This document shows positions 20,845-31,504 of a stretch of 64,000 nucleotides of DNA, piece by piece. The notes under the pieces are model-generated. The model saw only the letters and a program-made list of their open reading frames with translations, ran no database searches and was not told the origin of the DNA. Each line of letters starts with the position of its first letter. Position 1 is the first letter of the stretch. The position numbers and the translations under genes are program-made. Source of the stretch: Girardinichthys multiradiatus (Eukaryota; Chordata; Actinopteri; Cyprinodontiformes; Goodeidae); contig NC_061798.1 of the NCBI RefSeq assembly GCF_021462225.1, positions 24,405,320 through 24,469,319 on the forward strand, in the 5' to 3' direction.

Positions 20845-21388
20845 CACTACCGGTCAAAAAGTTTAGATACACCTTTTTATTTAATGGGTCTGTTTATTTT
20901 TATGACTATTTACATTGTAGATTCTCAACAATGGCATCTAAACTGTGAATAAACACACACGGAATTATATAGTAAACAAAAACTGTGAAATAATTCTAAA
21001 CATTTTTATATTTTAAATTCCTTAAAATAGCTACCCTTTGCTTTGATGACTGCTTTGCTCTCTTGGCATTCTCTCCATTAGCTTCATGAGGTGGTCACCT
21101 GAAATTGTTTCCAAAGAGTCTTGACAGAATTTCCCAGAGGTTCATTGAGAGAAGGCCAAACATTAACATTTCAGTCATCACAACAAAGGGGCGGCTACTA
21201 TTTTAGGAATCTAAAATATAAAACATATTTAAAGTTCTTTTACAATTTTGCGTTTGCTACATAATTCCATACGTGTTCATTCACAGTTTTGATGCCTCCA
21301 ATGAGAATCTATGTCCAATGTAAATAGTCATAAACATAAAGAAAACCATTAAATGAGAAAGTGTGACTAAAACTTTTGACCGGTAGTG
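20845..21388 (-). mobile_element. Tc1-derived MITE, 544 bp
   Basis: Flanked by TA (20843-20844 and 21389-21390). Inverted ends begin CACTACCGGTCAAAA. The inside retains minus-strand traces of a Tc1 transposase N-terminal/C-terminal junction (ENAKRAKQSSKQRVAI-like) but no usable frame, so it is an internal-deletion derivative needing a transposase in trans. Confidence 0.85.
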
Positions 21389-21954
21389 TACATTTAGAGC
21401 AGCTACAATCAAACATATTCTTTTTCATTAGACATAGAGAAAAACAAGTTGCAGGTTCATGTAATTAAAAATATTCAGGACTGACTTTTTAGGTGAACAT
21501 CAAAATCAGCAAACATTTGTTCTGACAGAGGATGCATGAAAAACTACAAAAAAACAAACAACATGTTTATACCTGATAAACGTAATGGTGACAAACAACA
21601 CCTCCAGTCTTAGCTTTGTCATAAACTGCCTTATGCCCTTTTCCCTTGGTTTTGAATATTTCTCTCTCTAAAATCCAAGATTCCATTTGTTTGCTAATCC
21701 AGGAGTTTTTGGAGGGTTAGGAGAGATTCATCCTCTTCACTTGTGGTTAATTCCACTGAACTCACCCACATTTATTGCATCAATGATCTTTGTTGCAAAA
21801 GTGCTCACTATATTCATTATTTAGTGCTGCAAATGAGTGGCTACAAACCCATTTCACATATTCTGATTAAAACAATCTTCTTTGTCAAGCAAACAATCTT
21901 TTCTCTCCTTACAACCATCCACTAACAATTACACAGATTCTAAAAAGTAGACTT

Positions 21955-23900
21955 ATGACAGATGTAGCTAATTACTGGCCTATTAGTATCTTACCAATTG
22001 TCTCCAAGGTTGCTGAAAAATGCATAGCAAATCAAGTGATTAAACATCTTGACAAAGGTTATTTCCCATTGAACTGCATGCAGTTTGGTTTCTGAGCCAA
22101 TCACTCTACTGAAATAGCTACTTGTTTTTTCATTGTGGAAGTCAAGGGTTTGCTGGATAAGAATCACTGTGTAGGAGCTGTGTTTCTTAATCTTGAAATG
22201 GCATTTGACTCTGTCAACCATCAAGTTCTTTTGACTTACTTATTTAAACCTTTCTACAAATGGTATATTATGGTTTCAATCCTATTTAGCAAATATAACT
22301 CGGTGTGTTATAATAAATGGTGTCAAATCCTCCCGCCTTAATAATAATTTCAGGGTTCCGCAGGACTCTATTCTGGGACCTTTATTATTTTACCTGTATG
22401 TTAATGATCTCCCTGCTGTTTGCCCTGACCTTAATTGGGTGATTGGGTGGGTATGTGAATGATGCTGTAATTTTCACACAGGGAAAAGATATACAGCTGG
22501 TAACAGTTCTGACAAATGCTTTGACAAAAACACACAGTTGGCTGCAAGATGCCTGTCTTTTACTAAACACCAAAAAAACTGTCTGGATGATGTTCACTAA
22601 AAAGTTTGTAAAATACAAGACAATCAAACAACAAACGTTACTGAGCAGATCGTATGTGTTTTTAGAGGGAGAGGAATTGGAGCTACTAACCCATTTTAAA
22701 TATCTTGGTTAAATTTTGGATTCCAAGCATTTGTTTAAAAAACATAAAAAGGTAACTCAATTTTAACCTACAAAACTTCAAACAGAGTAAGCGAAAGGCT
22801 GCTAAATCTTACCTTAACTGTGTGATTTTTATCATACATTGAATATCGCTTCACAACATGGCCGTTTGCTGGTACAACTGCATTAAAACCTATTAAACAG
22901 CTTTATAAAAAAAGCACTTAAAGTATTTGATAGGAGGCTACAGTCATATCACCTTTGCCTAATTTTAGACAAATATAACATTTTAAGTTTTGAGAAATGT
23001 ACTGATAATGAAAATTCAATCTGGGAGACTCATGTACTCCTCCAGCTTCATCTAATGGCTCCTCCGTGTGTCTCCGCTCCAACCAATCAGCATCAAGTCT
23101 GCAGTAATCCTCAGCCAATGATCCTTCAAGGCTACGCATTTAAAGTATCCCATTCATGAATCTCCCAGCTGTCAGCTGAACTTCGACCCTGCTCCACCCC
23201 ATCACCTCCATCGGATTCTCAACTTCTCCAGTTTTCTTATCATCATGTCTCCTCTCCATCACCAGTATCGGATCCCGGGGGGAAGACAATTCTAATTCTA
23301 ACTCTAAGACGTTCATTCAAGTTTATGTCATTCTCAGCATTCATGTCTTCCTCTGGGGTCTGAGCACCAAACTAATAAACATCCGTTGTGTAACTTCTCT
23401 AATTGCATTTCGTGTTTTTTTATTGTGAGTCTCTACAGTATTGAATTTACAATTGTTTAAAAGTAACATCCTTATTTATAAGTGTTTTATGGGTAAAGCC
23501 CACCACCCCTTGAGGTTTTTATTAAAAAACGATAAGGTCCACATAGTACTAGGTTCAATTCAGTTCTCACAGAGTGTTTTATCCATTAAAGGATGCAAGT
23601 GTTGGAACACACAGCCTATTACCATTAGAGAGAGCTCTACCTATCTCTCCTTTAAGGGCCAACTTAAAGCATGGTTGGTCAGTAATCAGCACTGTGATCA
23701 TTGAATTTTAGGTACCTTTGAGGATTTTGTACATTTTAGTTGTATGTATGAAAATGTCTGAATATTTGTATCTTGTTTGTTTCATGGGACTATGGATGAA
23801 AATTGGCATATTGCTAAATTCTGTATGTTCACAACAACATTGTATGTTCATTAAAATGCATTGTCCCATTTAAATAAAAATAATAATAATAATAATAAAA
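21955..23900 (+). pseudogene. Non-LTR retrotransposon reverse transcriptase, decayed and interrupted
   Basis: Broken frames read ISILPIVSKVAEKCIANQV, FGF*ANHSTEIA, GAVFLNLEMAFDSVNHQVL, VNDAVIF in place of YADDAVIY, TKKTVWMMFTKK and THFKYLG, then after an interruption a C-terminal part ending SFKGQLKAWLVSNQHCDH. A 3' untranslated region and an (AAT)n tail (23877-23897) follow. Stops and frameshifts inactivate it. The clade is uncertain among L2/CR1/I groups; it is distinct from both other LINE types in the window. Confidence 0.8.
23022..23440 (+). repeat. Dispersed repeat, copy 2, inserted in the LINE
   Basis: Homologous to 15453-15910. The LINE frame stops being recognisable after SFEKC (about 23000) and resumes at NLQLFKSNILIYKC (about 23440), so this block is an insertion. 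The ends show GGGAGACTC and GAGTCTCTACA, which could be short inverted LTR-like termini. No clear target duplication. Confidence 0.65.
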
Positions 23901-25200
23901 GAAATCCACAGTGACATGGTTCCAGGCAGTGTCGTAACATTAGTTGAGTCATTGCCCATGTATGGAAGTGCACATCCAGTTTAGAGGTTGCGACTGCAAA
24001 GGCTATAATGTGTTAGAAAGTGCTATTTAGAAACATTTATATGTTTTCAAAAACAATAGCCAGGTTGACAGAGATGTATTTTTGTTTCATATTTCAAGAT
24101 TTCGGGGTTTTCCAGTTCTAAAATCTGATATTTGGCCTTAAACTGATAAGCATGATTGAATGATTTCCTGTTTGCATGTGCTGTATGGGTTGTAGTGCAC
24201 TGAGCTCTTTCATCACCATGCATTGCTTTAGTATAAGTAGTTATGATCAATGGAAGAGAAACAAATGTGCTTTAGTAAGTTGCTACTGATGGCACTGAGT
24301 AATTTGGTGCCTGTCTTACAGTCCATTAGAGAGAAAAAGACCTGCATGAAAGGTTGACACTGTTGCTGTAAGTATGTGTGCCTTGCACTTTGTGTGTATA
24401 TGTCAAAGTAAATGTCGGAGACAGGGAGAGATAGCTCTTGATTACAGCCGATAGGTTTATTTGAGGAAGGTCAGGAAGATTTGGGAGAAGACCAAGACAT
24501 GAGTAGCTGATGGGGATGATAGGAGAGTTATGGCACTGTTAACAAAACTCACTTTTCTGGCTACAAAGTAATGGATAAAAAGACAAAAGCAAATGGTCCT
24601 GAGCACTAAAAGTCCATTTGATTGGAATCCCAATGCAAATCATAAAAAAAGCAGCAACATAACAAAACAAAAACAATGTCAAGACAAAGTTTTTCAGCAT
24701 TAATTTTCCTCTGCACTGATGTTTCCACAAGTCTTTGAGATTGGACATACCCACTAGTGTTTAGTTGTCACAAAGAGTCTGTTTGACAGCAGTGTAAACC
24801 CCCCACGGCTCATCAGAAGTGTCAATCTGGAAATGCTGCATGCCATGGCAATGAATGATAGATTTGAAGGTCAAAAAATAGACAAATGAATGACAGTTTA
24901 ATGGAGAGATATGCAGATAAAAGGATTATAACTGGGTGTACGGCAAGTTTGGGCTGAAATAAAAGCCCTTTAAGGATGTAATTGGCAGATGTCTTGTTAC
25001 GTGTTTTTTGTTTTTTTTTTGTTTCTTGTTTTGTCAGAAAATGATACTGTATTTTATATCTGCAGTCAGACAGCACCCTGAGCAACTCCCAAAGTGTAGG
25101 TCTCTTGTGTCCCTGCTTCTTTCCATCAGCTCCTGAGTGGAAGAATCTCTTCATCTTCATCATATCATTATCCCTCCATAGCCTGATGAACAAGCGTCGA
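23900..25200. other. No gene recognised
   Basis: AT-rich unique-looking sequence. The minus-strand open frame at 25193-24822 has no recognisable content. The 24830-25000 part has a balanced, low-repeat texture that might be conserved non-coding sequence. Confidence 0.5.
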
Positions 25201-25710
25201 TGACAGTGTGTATTTGATTATTGCTGGTGTTGCCCTTCAGGCACTCTGCGTTTGATTACACCTGCCTTGGAGCTTGCTCTTTTTCTGATTACACTTGCTG
25301 TTATTTCCCCTCGTAATCACATCCATGAATAAAGCTCTTGTGTTTTTTTGGCTGGGGTTTGAAATGAGGGCTTTATCTGTGTGTAAACATCTCTGTTTTT
25401 GGTGTTGTTTTGCTCAGTGGGTAAAGGGTGATTACTGATAGCTCTGAGGCTTGTTTGGGTATGATTACTATTGCCTGGCAGGCTAGCGTTTTGAATAATT
25501 TGTGCCCTCCACAACCAATGTTTATTTTTGTCAACATTCCAATTACATCAGACCAATCAGTGTGGTCACAGCCCAGTCTTCTCATCCCCACATATCAGCT
25601 GTGTCAACATCTGCTGTCATCTCGGGTTGTCACAGCGATTGTAACTCTATCATTCAACTTTTTTATTTGCTAATTGCATTTGCATCCAACTTTAGGAAAT
25701 AACAAGCACG
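25200..25710. promoter_or_regulatory. Candidate conserved non-coding element
   Basis: Non-repetitive, mixed-composition stretch dense in homeodomain- and POU-type motifs: repeated TGATTAC/GTAATCA cores (about 25253, 25287, 25312, 25430 and 25462), a CCAATCAG, and an octamer ATTTGCAT at 25678-25685 next to CTAATTG. No open frame has coding texture. The call is by look only and needs a cross-species alignment. Confidence 0.3.
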
Positions 25711-26568
25711 GCTCTTGTCTCCAATTCATTTTTTTGCAATAGATATTTTTAACGAATATTGTCTAAATCCCATAATCCATAAGACAAATTGGGTAAGTAG
25801 TCCATGAGCGGTGTATTTCGAGTGAGTCCATTACTACTACAGAATAATCACAATATCTTTAGAACAGCACCTCAATGCCAATTTATTTGATTTATGTGAG
25901 TCATACTATGCTTCATTCTGTGATAGTAAGGAACAGAGTTTTTTTGATTGTCTGATTAATTGTTTTGACTGAGGAATAAATGAGGAGGCCCTTACATATA
26001 GTCCAACTTAAATAGTTAAATTTACACTTTTGTAATTATGAATATGAATAGATTATTTAATATTTAAAATCAATACTTTAATATTTATTAAATAATATTT
26101 CGGTCTGTTAAGTGTTGTCCTGTGAATACCAGCCCAATAAGGCGGTAGTATTAGGACAAAATTGCAAAGGATGAGCCAAGCTCTGACATTGAACAGCAAA
26201 ACTCTGTACACACACGGAATGAATTCCCACAATTTCTTAAAATACAAGAATTTATTAACAAAAATAAGTCAATTCAAAGTCAAACATATTTCAATCAACA
26301 AACTCTTTACTATGCTAAAACAATCCAACTAAACTACCAAGCAGAATTAAAGAATAAGGAAGACAAATGGGTTATGTACAATATAAACAAGTTGATCAAA
26401 GAAAACCATGACCGAAAGAGTGATGCAACATTACCACGCAATGTTATTTATGTTTGAGAACCAAGGATTATCATGAAGAATCTGGAAATTAAGTTAAGTT
26501 AGTCTTGGAACTAACTGACTTAATAATTGGCATACCTTTAAACAACCATTCACAATGAAAGATAAGAT

Positions 26569-26798
26569 AAAATATTATTTTAATAAAATAATATTTTAAG
26601 AATGATTTGCTGAATAAAACCAACCTTCTGGATGACCAATTCTCAATAGTGTTTAATTAGCTGCCTTTGTTTAGTAAAATAATATTTAAAGAAATATTAT
26701 TTTAAATAAGAACCAAATCTTTCTAGAGAAATGGATTTAATGGTGTTCACTTAGTTTTCAAGTTTGGTAAAATAATATTTAGGGAAAGATTATTTTAC
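26569..26798. repeat. Three hairpins sharing the same arm sequence
   Basis: Arms 26569-26582/26584-26597 (14 bp, perfect), 26675-26687/26692-26704 (13 bp, perfect, loop AAAG) and 26767-26780/26785-26798 (14 bp, one mismatch, loop AGGG). All contain TAAAATAATATTT. They are spaced about 106 and 92 bp apart. Confidence 0.88.
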
Positions 26799-27364
26799 TG
26801 GATTGAAAACTAACAACATTTTTGGGTAAATGATCTTTAGCACGTGATCTTAGCTGTTACCAGTTAAAGCTAACAAAATAAGCTTATAGCTTAACATCAG
26901 AATCACACATATACCTTTAAAATACCACTAATAAAAGAAGTTAAAATACATAAGCATGGACGACATGTTATGGCCAATCTTCTGTGTTTAAAACCACCCT
27001 TTAAATAAAGGTGTCTTAACTTAAAAAAAACCAAACACAGAACACACAAACTGAGCACAAGTGCTGAACAGATAATCTGCTAGCTCTAAGATAGCTGAGT
27101 TTCAACACAAACAAAACCAAAAGTCATAAAACCTTGTACCTTAATTACCCCTGTTTGTGAATGAATACTGGATACACAAACAGCAATTCATTCGTACTTA
27201 ACTTAGTGCATATGATCGCGTGATCGTATGACACACTTGGATCCAGTTTGAAGAGTTATGTATGTTTGCCAGCAAAGAGACATTAGCGCGCTGTGTTCCT
27301 CTGTCCAGTTCCCCTGGGGGACCCGCATAGAAGAGACAGGATCTCTGCCAAAAGTTTTATTTGG

Positions 27365-27990
27365 ACAGTGACGTCACGGGAAGTCTGCTGTTACCTCTAT
27401 TCCTGGTTGTGCTGGAAGTAGGTTAATGCGCTTTATTTTGAAAGTTCCAGAAAAGTTCGTACTGGCCTTTCATTTTGTAACCATGGCTGTGGGATCCCAG
27501 CACACATAGACATGTTACATCAGGTGCACATGACTAAAACATCATTACTCAGCCTTTTCAATGCGATTTGCCTTGCTTAAACCTCAGATATTTAGTTTGG
27601 TGTGCTCCTGACTGTTAAAGCAAGAATGAACACCACTGTAAGTTTAAAGTAGCTGTCTGAGGCCTTTAGAAGAAGCTTGTGGTAGCTTATAAGACTTGTA
27701 AGGGATTTTAAGAGGTCTAAACATGTTAAAAGAACCATTCGCCTGAACATTAAATTGTCTATAAGTGGAAAGACATTTAAAACAACTAAAACGACATGAC
27801 CAGGTCTGCCTGCCAAAGCAAGTTTAGAGTCGAAGCCAAATGCAAGCTGCTGAAACAAATTTTTCTAAAGGTCATAATTGTCATCATAAGATCTAAAGGA
27901 TTGTTGGGGCCATCCATTTTGGTCGCACATTTTGACGCACACAGCTCAACAGACGTCGCAGCTCTGACGTCACTGGGAGTATAAACCGGC
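27365..27990 (+). promoter_or_regulatory. Promoter-like core: two CRE palindromes and a TATA box
   Basis: Perfect TGACGTCA at 27369-27376 and 27965-27972; TATAAA at 27980-27985 sits 8 bp after the second. A GC-richer leader follows (28000-28400) with several short upstream ATGs and a possible donor near 28400. An initiation site around 28010 is expected. No protein follows that I can identify, so the transcript, if any, is non-coding or belongs to the surrounding repeat. Confidence 0.4.
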
Positions 27991-29376
27991 TGAGATGCAA
28001 AGTTTCGGGGCGATTTCCCGCCTGTCACAGGACAGCGCATAGGAGGCGCATTTCTGGAGAGACAAAGCTCGCAGGCAAACTTTTGCTCCACAAGGCCATT
28101 CCCGGAAGAGCTTGAAAGCTGGAAATCTGTCTGATACAAGAAGGTCAGAGGATTTATTTGCCGATTGAAGACCGCACCACGACCAGCACAGGGGAAAACC
28201 TACAGAGGTTGTATGTCCAAGGAGAAGAGTTTCCTCCTTGTGTATGCAGTCGACTAAAGGTTCTTCATATTTTCCCCTCCTGGACGGATGAGAAGTTAAC
28301 GTTTTTTTTTCCTTAATTCAATCGCGGACGTGTGATCCCCCCCCTCCTTTTCTTCAGACCTGATCCATCCTCAACCGGTGGAGAGCAGAAGTCAACTTCA
28401 AAGTAATTTCGTTCTTTTCATATTAAACCGGATAGGTGCATTTACAGGTCTGGGCAGGATGAGGCATAGTGTAGGTGATGTAGGATCACCAGTAGTTAAT
28501 CTAAGGTATTAACTTGTTGCATGCTATACTGATTGAATTATGTTATGCTGAGCTGTATTTTGATTTGCTGCGCAAGCGCTGCTGAATCGTGCTGGTTAAT
28601 GTTTTGTCCGGCTGATCCCAAATCAGCCAGGAGTTAGAAGTTGGACTTTTAAAAGTTTTTCATTCAAGGCAGAAGATTGGTCTTTGCCTCGCTCGACCAC
28701 TCTTTGTTCCAGTTTTATTGCTGGAGATTTTCCACTAGGTTCCCGGCTTAGAGTTTTATGACTCTTTGTCAAGATTAGGGTGGCTGGTTGTGGCTAAAGG
28801 GGCGTGGCCCCACCATTTCATCAGCTGATTGCTGCAATCGAGACATCAACACGACAGGAGGATTTCTTTCCATTTAACCCAAATTGCACATTTTGTCCAT
28901 AAACTGCTGGTTTGATCTTCATAGACACTAAATGCATATATATATTTTTCTTTCATTATTATTGTTAGGTAGTCATTGTTATTCCCTCTGTGTAGAACGG
29001 TGCTTGTTAGTTAGGCGAAGGTTTTTGGACCAGAATAATGGTATATCAGGATTATTTGGCTTCAATAAATCTTCATATATATAATTAAGACAAGCGTTTG
29101 TGTTTATTTCGTGCAAGAGTGATTTATCTGTCAAAACAAGGTCGAAGTTCCCCCACCTTCGGTGAAGCGGTTGAATAAACAGTGACAGTTTGTGGTTTTG
29201 TTTAATAATTTGTAATTATTTAAGAGCCTTGAGCCCATAATCACAACACCAGAGGATATCTCTAATTTCTATTCGTAAGTGATGATTTTTGGTTAAGAAA
29301 TTAATATTTTTCAAATTATTATTTTAAATTATAATTCTTGATGAATATTAATTAATCAATAATCATAATCCTTACA

Positions 29377-29519
29377 GGATGACAACCTTTGCTCACTAAG
29401 AAAAACATGAAGAACTGACTAAAGTTTGCTAGAGAATATAGAAAAAGACCAGGTCTATGGAATAATGCTCTTTTGACAGATGAGTTTAAATTATATTGTT
29501 TGGTCACAAGAACAGACAA
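29377..29519 (+). pseudogene. Tc1 transposase relic, left piece (split by retrovirus)
   Basis: Decayed frame with LTKKNMKN*LKFARE, W/LWNNALLTDEFKLY (first catalytic Asp region) up to the left LTR at 29520. The matching continuation (VEHKAGTVMVWA) begins after the right LTR near 40620. The N-terminal third is missing at the junction with the 26030-29376 segment. Confidence 0.75.
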
Positions 29520-29906
29520 TGTTAATGTTAGAAAGCTGATAAACATAGACACAAGTGAACTAAGTAAGTTTGACTTGCAACGTTGAGACAGAACAGCCAG
29601 AACAGCGACTTCCTTCTCACAAAGGGAGAAATCCTTGCACCAGCCTTTTATTTATAACTCACATTCCTACAAGCAAAAAGCGGGAATTGGTTCAGCCATT
29701 TCTTACAGAGATTTCAACCTAAAAAGTAGTCATTCCCATATATGGTATAAGCTTGTCATGTCCAGGGAGTGATCCACTCCAGACTGCATTCCTACACCTT
29801 CCACAAACACTTTTTCACACTAAAAAAGCAATCATAAGAATCTTCTTAACTATAGTAGAACATGATTTAAACTAAACAGTGATAACTTGTATACATTCTT
29901 ACAACA
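29520..29906 (-). repeat. 3' LTR of the endogenous retrovirus
   Basis: 387 bp, TG...CA ends. It retains a TATAAATAAAAGG box on the minus strand (TATAAA at 29656-29651) that is mutated in the other LTR. Confidence 0.87.
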
Positions 29907-29917
29907 ATTCCCTCCTG
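29907..29917 (-). promoter_or_regulatory. Polypurine tract
   Basis: On the minus strand CAGGAGGGAAT immediately precedes the LTR start TGTTG, as expected for the plus-strand DNA primer of a retrovirus. Confidence 0.75.
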
Positions 29918-29928
29918 TTTATTATTGA

Positions 29929-31400
29929 TTAGTTTAATATCACATCCATGTATACACTTCCAAAAGCTTTATGCATATACTTCAATAAAACTATTGTTGA
30001 GTTTAGTGATTTCTCCTCCATAGTGTCATCATAGTCCTGGTCCTCATCCCAAAGCTGGTAATCCTGGGACAACATTGTACCAACAATTCCTCCAACCATC
30101 CTTAATATCATTGCTCTGATACAGGAAACAACGCACAGAGTAAAAAGGCAAACAACAATAACATTGCGATGACAGGGGTCATGATTTTCAAAAACACTTG
30201 CCACCACGGTCCAGAAGTAAGCCACGAAAAAAGGCTTCCTCGGCCGGGATGGACATCCTGCTGGATACCCCTTTTAATTTAATTTAATTGGTGTATAGCA
30301 TCGCTCACTCTGTGTCCATCTTTGCCTTTGGTTTCATCAGGGATGTAGGTGCAGCAGGTCTCGTTCAGGAGAGCGCAAACCTAAGCCGTCAGCAGGTCCA
30401 ACACCATCATGTTCTGCAACACCACGGTTTGAAGAGCTGTGACTTCTGTGGAACGTCCTGTAAGAGCTTTTGTGGTTGCATTAACAAACAGTCCCAGGCG
30501 ATAATCTATAGTTTCTAATCTAAGCATGTTCTTTCCTACTCCCAACCATGGGTAAAGTTAGTAAAATCTTATTTCCTGTTGATCTATGCTCGAATTCCTC
30601 AGGAACATCTGATTCTCACACACTGTTATTTGGCTTCACACAAATGAGTTCCCACTTACTCCTATTTAGGGAAGGTTGAACTGAAATGACATCAGTGTGA
30701 TCAGTGACATAAACAGGTGCACCAACACCACTCCAACTTGGAGGCAACTGCAAATAAATGGCAGTTCTACACATCCAGTGAAATCCATATATTGCATAAG
30801 TGCCCTTTAGATCATGGACCTTACCCCTGGTCAAGCTGGTTGGGAAGAATAATAGTAAGTCATGTTACACATGCACATTGGAATATTCCCCACTGGGATG
30901 GAACCGGTGCCTATGAAACAATGAGAAAAATGGGAACCTGCAAGAAGCTCCACATAATTGGACACAGGGGTTGTAACATTAAATTGTTTAAACGCTGTCA
31001 CATCACAGTTGGAAAATGTTGCATTATCCATTACCACGCGGAAACTGGTACTGACACCGGAAAAGCTATTTCTGATAAAACACACATCTCTTGGCACTGG
31101 TACTGGTCTAGCTGTCAACCTGGGCTGGCTGGAAGAGATAGGAAGTTCAGTGCATACATAACAACCAGAAATATTCCTGGACTTGGTTACAATTTTTGCA
31201 TATTGTTACCAGCTGTTAGTCTCATACAAGTAATTTATACCTTGACATGGCTCTACCCATGGCTCACTTGCAGCCCAGTGGAACATTGATTTAGGTAATA
31301 TATGCTTTCTTTCAGGGCATCTAGTAATCCCTTCACATTTACACTCAGCTAATTTAGTTGGTAACAGCACAGCATTTAATAATTTCAGTAATAACTGCAT
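29929..31400 (-). pseudogene. env: Retroviral env remnant (surface and transmembrane parts)
   Basis: Several minus-strand frames in env order, all broken. Near 31400-31206 a hydrophobic leader-like start is followed by a Cys-rich segment. At 31118-30831 and 30834-30616 are surface-subunit-like stretches with several Asn-glycosylation sequons. At about 30420-30330 lies the transmembrane-subunit signature: a C-x6-CC motif following an LQN...LDLLTA helix, interrupted by an in-frame TAG just before the first Cys. At about 30220-30130 a hydrophobic membrane anchor is followed by a frameshifted acidic tail. The C-x6-CC places it with gamma/epsilon-type retroviral envelopes. It cannot give a functional envelope. 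Confidence 0.8.
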
Positions 31401-31504
31401 TTTTTCATTGCACTGCCAATTAAAGCCCTATTTCTATCCATACATAATATGTGCCATCCAAGATGTTAATAAAACCTGTATGGTATCACGATAGATAGGG
31501 TTAA

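Larger units (their letters stand above)
26030..29376. repeat. Unclassified 3.3-kb repeat-like segment with promoter core
   Basis: The segment begins TGTAATTATGAATATGAATA and ends AATCATAATCCTTACA, both AT-rich; the ends look loosely inverted relative to each other. Its right end abuts the truncated Tc1 relic at 29377, suggesting insertion into it. Inside are three related palindromes (26569-26798), two CRE palindromes, a TATA box and an AATAAA (29064). This could be a large LTR, a solo terminal region or an unrelated host promoter; there is no coding content I can identify. Confidence 0.35.

Noticed and set aside
27786..28139. 117-codon minus-strand frame over the CRE/TATA block
   Set aside because: No recognisable domain, and it overlaps promoter-like sequence reading the other way.
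26030..29376. Terminal inverted repeats at the ends of the 3.3-kb segment
   Set aside because: The similarity is loose and both ends are very AT-rich, so chance is not excluded.
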